From positions 1 through 64,000 of the forward strand of contig DATKQE010000085.1 in the NCBI GenBank assembly GCA_035532935.1: a DNA stretch of 64,000 nt. The letters run 5' to 3'. A model generated the notes under the pieces. The model was not told the DNA's origin. It saw only the letters and a list, made by a program, of their open reading frames with translations, and ran no database searches. A program made the position numbers and the translations under genes. Shown piece after piece: positions 33,687-39,612 of this stretch; within the stretch, counting starts at the first letter, position 1, and every line of letters starts with the position of its first letter. This DNA is from DATJLY01 sp035532935 (GTDB taxonomy: Bacteria > Pseudomonadota > Alphaproteobacteria > ATCC43930 > CGMCC-115725).

Positions 33687-35752
33687 GCGGCGCCGTCGTC
33701 ACTCCGACGATCATCAGCGCCGTAGCGAATCCCGGCATCTGGCGCTGTTGGTTCCGAGATTTCGACACTTGGCGCCCGTGGCTGGTCTTCCTGAAGACGT
33801 TGTTTGGCCTGCCGATGGACGACGCCGAGCTTGCGCTCTTCCGCGAATGTACCGGATTGCAAGAGCCGCCGGCAGGCGGCGTCTTCGAGGCGTGGCTTGT
33901 CTGCGGTCGGCGCGCCGGCAAATCGTTCATCCTGGCGCTGGTCGCGGTCTATCTCGCGGTCTTCCGCGACTGGTCGGCTTTCCTGTCACCCGGCGAGATC
34001 GGCACTATCAAAATTATCGCGACGGACAGGCGGCAGGCCCGAACCATTTTCCGCTACTGCCGCGCGCTGATTGCTGAGGTGTCGGCCCTCGCGCCGATGA
34101 TCGTGCGCGAGACGGATGATGAAATCATCTTGAGCACCGCAATCGTGATCGAGATACAGACCGCGAGCTACCGCTCCGTCAGAGGCTACACGCTGATCGC
34201 GATATTGTGTGACGAGTTGGCATTTTGGCGCACCTCCGGCGATAGCGCGGTTCCCGATACCGAAATCCTCGCCGCGCTGCGCCCCGCGATGGCGACGGTC
34301 AAGGGCGCCATGCTTCTGTGTGCGTCATCGCCGTTCGCGCGCCGCGGCGAGTTGTGGGAAACGTATCGGCGGCACTTCGCGACGCCTGGGCCAGTGCTTG
34401 TATGGCAGGCCTCGACGAAGCTCATGAATCCGACTGTACCGGACGATGTGATCGCCGAGGCCTACGAGCGCGATCCCGCGTCGGCCTCGGCCGAGTACGG
34501 CGCACGCTTCCGCGACGATGTGCAGAGTTTCCTGAGCTATGACTTGATTGAGCGCGCCGCGGTAATTGACGCGGGCGGCCTGCCGCCATCGCGCGGCGTC
34601 GAATATGCCTGCGGCATAGATACGAGCGCCGGGCGACGCGACGCTATGGCGATGGCAATCGCGCACCGCACCACCGCGGGTCGCATCGTCGTCGATCTGG
34701 TCTATGGCCGGAAGCCGCCGTTCGACAGTGCTGAAACATTCGAAGAGTTCACCGAAATCGCGCTGCGCTATGGCGTGCACACAGTCCACATCGATTCATT
34801 CGCGGCCGAGCTGTTCGTCTCGGCTGCGCCGTCGCACGGCATACGCGCCGCCGTGGTGCAGACGCCAAAGAGCACAATGTACCTTGAGGCCGAGCACCCA
34901 TTCGCGCAGGGCACGATCGACATCCCGCGCCATCCTGTGCTGATGAGCGAGTTGCGCGACTTGGAGAGGCGCACGCACCGCGGCTCCAAAGATTCGATCG
35001 ATCACCCGAGCGGCGAGAACTTTCACGACGATCACGCGAATGCGATGGCGCTCGCCATTTGGGCTGCGGTGACTGAATCGGCGCCAAGCATCATCCCCGC
35101 CGCCAGCATTCGGATCGATGCCGCCGACCAGCCGATGGGCTTTGTCGATAGCGTCTTAGGAGTGATGTGGATCACGACCGATGGCACCGTCGGCTACAGT
35201 GTGGCGGCGCACGTCATTGACGGAAACAGGCTCGGCTCGCTGGTCATCGCCGCATTCGATGAACGACCTTGGACAAGCGTCGTGCCCGAGACCGTCGCGG
35301 CGACCATCGATCAAGTCGCCGAGCGTGCGCGCGAGACAAACGTCCGATCGGCGAACAACGGCGTTTCGTGCCTTTTGTACGTGCCGTCGCAATTCCACGC
35401 GGTCTGCCACGCGGCGATGGGCGTCGCTTTCCAGCCGCGCCTCACCCGCATCGATGCGCGGCTGCGCGTCATCGACTGTTGCGTGATCGACGCGTCGTAT
35501 CTGCGTGCGCCGACAGATATCATTTTGCAGGCCGGCGCCCTCGTGTCGCAAAACCTTGTGAGGATCACGCACGAGGCCAACACGGCCACGGGCCGCTCGC
35601 CGATGTGGAGCGCCCTTAGCGCGATGCCGGGCGAGCGGCTGTTCGCCGATCCGCTCCGCGTCGCGCTGGTGCTGAGCGTCGTCTTGGGCCTTGGCCGTGA
35701 GCCGGATAGCGGCGCACCCAACCTCGGTATGGCAAAATTGGTGAGGGCATAA
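33683..35752 (+). CDS. Terminase large subunit with extra C-terminal domain
   Basis: 689 residues. Packaging ATPase: Walker A GRRAGKS (75-81), Walker B ILCDE (174-178), coupling segment LLCASSPFARRGELW. RuvC-like nuclease: Asp313 in CGIDTSAGRRDA, Asp371 in VHIDSFAAELF and the acidic pair in FHDDHANAMALA (449-450). Typical large terminases end near there; here about 220 more residues follow (from ~470: GVMWITTDGTVGYSVAAH, LVIAAFDERPW), with no family I recognise. It would cut and package DNA into a capsid, presumably one supplied by a helper phage because none is encoded here. Confidence 0.85.
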   Translation: MSGAVVTPTIISAVANPGIWRCWFRDFDTWRPWLVFLKTLFGLPMDDAELALFRECTGLQEPPAGGVFEAWLVCGRRAGKSFILALVAVYLAVFRDWSAFLSPGEIGTIKIIATDRRQARTIFRYCRALIAEVSALAPMIVRETDDEIILSTAIVIEIQTASYRSVRGYTLIAILCDELAFWRTSGDSAVPDTEILAALRPAMATVKGAMLLCASSPFARRGELWETYRRHFATPGPVLVWQASTKLMNPTVPDDVIAEAYERDPASASAEYGARFRDDVQSFLSYDLIERAAVIDAGGLPPSRGVEYACGIDTSAGRRDAMAMAIAHRTTAGRIVVDLVYGRKPPFDSAETFEEFTEIALRYGVHTVHIDSFAAELFVSAAPSHGIRAAVVQTPKSTMYLEAEHPFAQGTIDIPRHPVLMSELRDLERRTHRGSKDSIDHPSGENFHDDHANAMALAIWAAVTESAPSIIPAASIRIDAADQPMGFVDSVLGVMWITTDGTVGYSVAAHVIDGNRLGSLVIAAFDERPWTSVVPETVAATIDQVAERARETNVRSANNGVSCLLYVPSQFHAVCHAAMGVAFQPRLTRIDARLRVIDCCVIDASYLRAPTDIILQAGALVSQNLVRITHEANTATGRSPMWSALSAMPGERLFADPLRVALVLSVVLGLGREPDSGAPNLGMAKLVRA

Positions 35753-35754
35753 TC

Positions 35755-36036
35755 ATGGGGCTGAGCGCGATTCATCACCGGATCGTTTGCTGCCACTACG
35801 CCACGGAACTTGAGGAAGCGTTCGCGCTCTTGGACCGGCTCGCGGCGCGCTGGCGGGTGCTGGAGTCGTATGAGGAATGTCTCGCGGACGGCGAACGCGC
35901 CATGGCCGCGGAGAGATATGAAAGAACGCGGCGCGTCTCCGACCTGGTGTCTCGGTCGGCCGGCCTTTTATTCGGGGCGGCCGACTTGCTGCGCGGAGAT
36001 CCCACCGTCGTATCGCGAAAGCCTGGAAGCGCGTGA
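35755..36036 (+). CDS. Hypothetical protein, satellite region
   Basis: 93 residues, largely helical and Arg/Ala/Glu-rich (EEAFALLDRLAARWRVLESYEECL). No motif recognised. The ATG follows the terminase stop by two bases and the stop overlaps the HNH gene start, so it is translated in the packaging operon. Candidates include a head-tail or packaging accessory factor, but there is no direct evidence. Confidence 0.55.
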   Translation: MGLSAIHHRIVCCHYATELEEAFALLDRLAARWRVLESYEECLADGERAMAAERYERTRRVSDLVSRSAGLLFGAADLLRGDPTVVSRKPGSA

Positions 36037-36533
36037 TGCCGACCCTCAGCGAAGCCCTCGCCGCCGTCGAAGAGCAACACGCCCCGCCGCTCGAGCGGCA
36101 CCGCGATCGAGCGCGGCGGTTTTACCAAAGCCAGTCCTGGCGGCGGCTGCGCTTCAAGGCTCTGGCCGCGAATGCCGCGCGGCATAGCGACGGGGCGCCT
36201 CATTGTGAATTATGCCACCGATCGTCTCGCGACGGCGTGATCCTGGACGTGGACCATGTCCTCCCCCTGAGCGCCGAGGGCGGATGGGCGCGCCGTCTCG
36301 ACCCGAGCAACGTCCAAATTCTCTGCCGCGACGACAATTTCGGGAAAGGCAATCGCTCGACCGTCGATTATCGGCCGCCCGCCGGCGATGCCGAGCGCGA
36401 GCCCCGGCACGATTCGAATTCTGCGGCGATGCGTCACTCCGGCACCGCTGCAGCATCGCCGGCCGCGCTCGCCGCCGCACCTCCCGCGGCTGATGCGTGG
36501 CCGGCGCTTTTTATTTGTAACGGCAACCACTAG
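36036..36533 (+). CDS. HNH endonuclease
   Basis: 165 residues. HNH nuclease with zinc-binding CELCHRSSRDG (about residues 57-67), the core LDVDHVLPLSAEGGW (H in DVDH), the asparagine in PSNVQILCRDDNF and the closing FGKGN. The N-terminus is basic (HRDRARRFYQSQSWRRLRF). The last ~50 residues are Ala/Pro-rich and poorly ordered. HNH nucleases next to terminase genes take part in DNA packaging in many phages. GTG at 36033 is an alternative start; the gene overlaps the previous one. Confidence 0.85.
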   Translation: MPTLSEALAAVEEQHAPPLERHRDRARRFYQSQSWRRLRFKALAANAARHSDGAPHCELCHRSSRDGVILDVDHVLPLSAEGGWARRLDPSNVQILCRDDNFGKGNRSTVDYRPPAGDAEREPRHDSNSAAMRHSGTAAASPAALAAAPPAADAWPALFICNGNH

Positions 36534-36542
36534 GAGTACATC

Positions 36543-37190
36543 ATGCCGAATTCTATTGATGAAATGACGAAAAGCGAGCGCGAACGTTGGGGGCGAGACG
36601 ATCGCCGCCGCAAGGACGATGACGACGGCGACGATCTCGACGTGGCCGCGCTCGCCGCGCGCATTCGCAAACTTGCGAAAAGCCTCGATAAGCTGCAACC
36701 GGGCGACGATGCCGAGCGCGACACCATCGCTGCGCAGATCGATGCGTTGGAAAAGCTCGTCGCCCGCATCGCGTCCGGCACGCCGCAAGAGGAGCGCGAG
36801 GCAACGGATCGGCTGCAAGCGCGCGCCGATACGTTACACCATATCGGCGGCGCGGCAATGCCGTCGCCGATCGCGGGCGAGCGCGCCGCTTCATATCGGC
36901 GGCGCCTCCTCGCGCACTTGCAACCTAAGTCACCGCATTGGGCCGCGCTCGATCTCGCGCGCGCCGATGCCGCCATGCTCGATCTCGCCGAGCATTGCAT
37001 TTTCGCCGATGCCGAGCGTGCCTACCGCGCCGATGCGGCCAATAGCGGCGAACTTCACGAGGTGGTCGAGCGCGACAGCGTGGGCCGCAAGATCACGCGG
37101 TACGAAGGTGATATTTCCGAATTCATGCGGCCGTTCTCGCGCGGCGGTGAAAGCGTGAAGCTCGCCGATCCGCGGAGGATTCCGCAGTGA
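36543..37190 (+). CDS. Hypothetical coiled-coil protein, satellite region
   Basis: 215 residues. An acidic/basic start (RRRKDDDDGDDLD) leads into a heptad-like helical stretch (about 35-100: RIRKLAKSLDKLQ, IDALEKLVARIA). The C-terminus contains GRKITRYEGDISEFMRPFSR, which recurs in modified form in the next gene (GRIIARYRGDPMAWMQPF). No known family. A good RBS-like AGGAG lies before ATG at 36543. It could be a scaffold, regulator or capsid-redirecting factor; no direct evidence. Confidence 0.6.
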   Translation: MPNSIDEMTKSERERWGRDDRRRKDDDDGDDLDVAALAARIRKLAKSLDKLQPGDDAERDTIAAQIDALEKLVARIASGTPQEEREATDRLQARADTLHHIGGAAMPSPIAGERAASYRRRLLAHLQPKSPHWAALDLARADAAMLDLAEHCIFADAERAYRADAANSGELHEVVERDSVGRKITRYEGDISEFMRPFSRGGESVKLADPRRIPQ

Positions 37191-37561
37191 GCCCGCATGA
37201 AACAAGGCCCAAACTCCTCGCCCGGCTGCCGCTTGAAGCACTCCGGCGCGTGATAAAGGAAGGCGCCGCGCAAGGCCATGATCCAGAGAAGCTTCGATTG
37301 GCAAATGACGCACTGGAAGCGGTGCGGTTGAAGGGCAAGCAACAGACCGAGGAACTGTATAACAGCGGACAGTTGTTTGAGGACATCGAGGCGCCGAGCC
37401 TCGCCAACGGCGGCCGGATCATCGCGCGCTACCGCGGCGATCCGATGGCATGGATGCAGCCTTTCATGTCGCCCGGCGTGTGTGGGAAGATCGACCGCGA
37501 CGCCGGCATCGAACGGTATGAGACACGCAAAGTTCTGAAATCCCATGGCTATATTGGCTGA
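37187..37561 (+). CDS. Hypothetical protein sharing a C-terminal motif with its neighbour
   Basis: 124 residues, starting with GTG that overlaps the previous stop. The first ~65 residues are helical and charged (LEALRRVIKEGAAQGHDPEKL). Residues about 77-97 (GRIIARYRGDPMAWMQPFMS) match the C-terminal region of the preceding protein. Function unknown; the shared segment suggests a common partner or a duplicated domain. Confidence 0.6.
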   Translation: MSPHETRPKLLARLPLEALRRVIKEGAAQGHDPEKLRLANDALEAVRLKGKQQTEELYNSGQLFEDIEAPSLANGGRIIARYRGDPMAWMQPFMSPGVCGKIDRDAGIERYETRKVLKSHGYIG

Positions 37562-37608
37562 GTCGCGGCCGCGAGGCCGGTATTTATTGCAAACAAAAGG
37601 ATAAGCAA

Positions 37609-37893
37609 ATGGCAACCTATCGCACACTTCGCGCCGGCACTTCGCACGCGGGCTATGCTGATGAAGCCGACGTTTCGACCGCGTTCGCCGCCATCCGCCG
37701 CGCGCTTCTCGGCGAGAAACTTTTGCCCGACGATCAAGCTGCGGCCGAGGCGGTGCTGAACGCCATCGGCGACGTGCTCGTCAGCGCGCCGCACATGACC
37801 GCCCGCATCGCGACCGTTGCGCTTCATTCGTTGCGTCAGCAAAAGCCGCCGACGGCGAGCGCCGTGAAGTTGAGCACCAGGCCGGCGGCGTAG
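37609..37893 (+). CDS. Hypothetical small protein, satellite region
   Basis: 94 residues: ATYRTLRAGTSHAGYADEAD followed by helical segments (AAAEAVLNAIGDVLVSAPH). No motif recognised. AAAGGATAAGC precedes the ATG. A ~200-bp region without a convincing gene follows, up to the resolvase gene. Confidence 0.55.
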   Translation: MATYRTLRAGTSHAGYADEADVSTAFAAIRRALLGEKLLPDDQAAAEAVLNAIGDVLVSAPHMTARIATVALHSLRQQKPPTASAVKLSTRPAA

Positions 37894-38101
37894 CTCGGCC
37901 CGGCACGATCCCGCGTTGCACGGCATGGTGCGGGCGCTGCCAGTCGGCAGGTGCGGCGTAATCTCAACAGCCGACAGCCCGCGGGGCGGCCGTTCCAGCG
38001 GCCCGCGGCGGGCAATTCATCCGATGCAAGGCGGCGGCTACTTCGTCGGCGGGCGCGAGATCGAGGCGGCGGGCGCAGGCTGCCGGGCGCCCGAGACGCC
38101 C

Positions 38102-38602
38102 ATGATCCGCATCCTCGGCATCGACCCGGGGCTCGGGGGCGCGCTGGCGTTGTTAACCCCGCTTGGCGAGCTTACGGTCGAGGACACGCCTCTCCGTGTG
38201 CTTACGCGCGGCGGCAAGGCGGCACGATCGATCGACGCGGCGATGCTCGCCCGCCTTGTGCGCGAGATGGCGCCTACCCATGCCGCGATCGAGCGCGTCG
38301 GCGCCATGCCGGGCCAGGGTGTCACGTCGATGTTCAGCTTCGGCCGCAGCGCAGGCACGGTCGAGGGTGTGCTCGCCGCGCTCGCGGTGCCGGTGAGCTA
38401 CGTGTCGCCGCAGACATGGCAGCGCGGCGTCGGCATGCCAAAAGGCCAGGACGGCGCCCGTGCCCGTGCCGGCGAGCTACTGCCGGCCTATGCCGGGCGC
38501 TGGCCGTTGAAGCGCCACCATGGGCGGGCCGATGCGGCGCTGATCGCGATATGGGCGCTCCATCATCTGCCGCTGATCATGGGCGCGGCGGCCGAGGCGT
38601 AG
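38102..38602 (+). CDS. RuvC-like Holliday junction resolvase (phage type)
   Basis: 166 residues of the RNase H-like RuvC family: first Asp in ILGIDPGLGGALALL, Glu in AAIERVGAMPGQG, and the C-terminal acidic motif in HHGRADAALIAIW. The segment VSPQTWQRGVGMPKGQDGARARA is typical of phage RuvC-like enzymes. It would resolve branched replication intermediates before packaging. The ATG at 38102 opens directly with the first strand; an upstream ATG at 37916 adds a non-conserved leader. Confidence 0.82.
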   Translation: MIRILGIDPGLGGALALLTPLGELTVEDTPLRVLTRGGKAARSIDAAMLARLVREMAPTHAAIERVGAMPGQGVTSMFSFGRSAGTVEGVLAALAVPVSYVSPQTWQRGVGMPKGQDGARARAGELLPAYAGRWPLKRHHGRADAALIAIWALHHLPLIMGAAAEA

Positions 38603-38708
38603 GCGGGGGCGGCGCCGGCGCAGACTGGCCGGGCGGGGCGTCCGTAGGCCATTGGCCCGAGATCGCGCCCATGGGCCACGCCGTGGCGGCGGCGGGGCGA
38701 TGGGCCGC

Positions 38709-38849
38709 TCACCACAGTTGGCTCTCGCCCTTCTCCTCCTCACGCTCGCGCGGCGTCGTGCGCCGCCAGCGGATCACGCTGGCGACCAGCGCGGCGAGAA
38801 ACCCAAGGTCGATGACGATCAGGCCGCCGGTGTGCATCGGCGCCATCAT
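38709..38849 (-). CDS. Possible small single-pass membrane protein
   Basis: 46 codons: MMAPMHTGGLIVIDLGFLAA, a hydrophobic helix (about residues 9-26), then a charged tail RWRRTTPREREEEKGESQLW. This hydrophobic-basic-acidic layout is protein-like, but there is no strong RBS and no homologue that I recognise. It is convergent with the resolvase gene. The flanks 38603-38708 and 38850-39066 hold nothing else I can support. Confidence 0.35.
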   Translation of the reverse strand: MMAPMHTGGLIVIDLGFLAALVASVIRWRRTTPREREEEKGESQLW

Positions 38850-39066
38850 AGCGGCTTCGGCTTAAGATGGCGCTGAGCACCGTCGCGCCGGTGCCAGGCG
38901 GCAGCGGCCACGTCCCACCCCCCGCACACGGGCGCGCCACGTCGCGAGTCCGCCCGCCCTGGGCGCCTGTAGTAGCCCGGCCGCGCGAGATCGCGCCCAT
39001 CTGCGGCGACGTGGCGCGTGCGGCGCTGGCCGAGCCCGAGCCGGTGTTGTCACTCCCCCTGCTGCC

Positions 39067-39273
39067 TCACTCCGGGCTTTGCTTCGCATCCGGGTTAGTG
39101 CGCTCAAGAGCGTCATGGGGGAACATGTCGGGGCCGCTGGTATGCCGCATCAGAGTGGTGCCATCAAACCATGCGACGCACACGCCGCCGCCGCCAACGA
39201 GGCCCACGACCGTCATTGCGGGACCGCCTGACTTGAGTCTAACCACGTCACCGAGCTTGAAGGTGTCTGCCAT
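39067..39273 (-). CDS. YodC-like (DUF2158) small protein
   Basis: 68 residues: ADTFKLGDVVRLKSGGPAMTV, then CVAWFDGTTLMRHTSGPDMFP, the compact beta-rich pattern of the YodC/DUF2158 family, common in bacteria and in prophages. The start at 39273 has GGAG nine bases upstream; an ATG six bases earlier sits too close to it. Function unknown. It is the last gene before the right end of the element. Confidence 0.75.
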   Translation of the reverse strand: MADTFKLGDVVRLKSGGPAMTVVGLVGGGGVCVAWFDGTTLMRHTSGPDMFPHDALERTNPDAKQSPE

Positions 39274-39320
39274 CTTCATCGTCTCCGTCAGAGAACGTCT
39301 GTCGAACAGGGCAGCCTATC

Positions 39321-39409
39321 CGTGTTGCACGCGTGTTGCACGGAACAAACGGGAACGCGTGGGAAAGCGCGGAAATCCGCCGTTTTTCGTGGTAGTGTGT
39401 TGCAACACG
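39321..39409. repeat. Paired and inverted CGTGTTGCA sites, right end
   Basis: Direct copies at 39321-39329 and 39332-39340 (the 20 bp 39321-39340 are identical to 33219-33238) and an inverted copy at 39401-39409 that forms the palindrome GTGTTGCAACAC (39397-39408). TCCGCCGTTTTTCG at 39376-39389 also occurs at the left end (27645-27658). Probable integrase arm sites. Confidence 0.55.
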
Positions 39410-39442
39410 AATTTGGCCTAAGAACATTGCGCGAAACGCAAG

Positions 39443-39466
39443 AAAGGCCCGTAAAACGGGCCTTTT
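39443..39466 (+). terminator. Hairpin directly upstream of tRNA-Sec
   Basis: Perfect 10-bp stem AAAGGCCCGT / ACGGGCCTTT with loop AAA, followed by a further T. It looks like a rho-independent terminator and ends only eight bases before the first base of the tRNA. Confidence 0.6.
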
Positions 39467-39474
39467 CGAGTGAG

Positions 39475-39570
39475 GGAAAAGAAACGCACCCCGGTGGGGC
39501 GCCCGGACTTCAAATCCGGTGGGAGGCGTGAGACGTCTCTGGTGGGTTCGACTCCCACTCTTTTCCGCCA
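39475..39570 (+). tRNA. selC: Selenocysteine tRNA (anticodon TCA)
   Basis: 96 nt including encoded CCA. The acceptor stem is 8 bp (GGAAAAGA with TCTTTTCC), followed by G and CCA. The anticodon stem-loop is CCGGACTTCAAATCCGG with TCA read against UGA. A long variable arm follows, and the T arm is GGGTTCGACTCCC. The 5' 43 bases are duplicated at 27585. The gene is 42 bases from the convergent selD stop. This is the only intact copy in the window. Confidence 0.96.
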
Positions 39571-39612
39571 CGCTCGTTTCCGCCCCGCCGTTTTTCGTCA
39601 CGGTCGGGGCGA

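Larger units (their letters stand above)
27585..39517. mobile_element. selC-integrated satellite-like element (~11.9 kb)
   Basis: Bounded by a 43-bp exact direct repeat of the 5' half of tRNA-Sec (27585-27627 and 39475-39517). It carries integrase, RHH regulator, AlpA-like protein, RepB-type primase, RepA-type helicase, a structured origin candidate, small and large terminase, HNH nuclease and RuvC-like resolvase. No portal, capsid, tail or lysis gene was recognised. Size and content resemble phage satellites (P4-like or PICI-like) or a reduced prophage. Paired 9-mer sites that could be integrase arm sites occur near both ends and once inside (33219). Confidence 0.8.
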
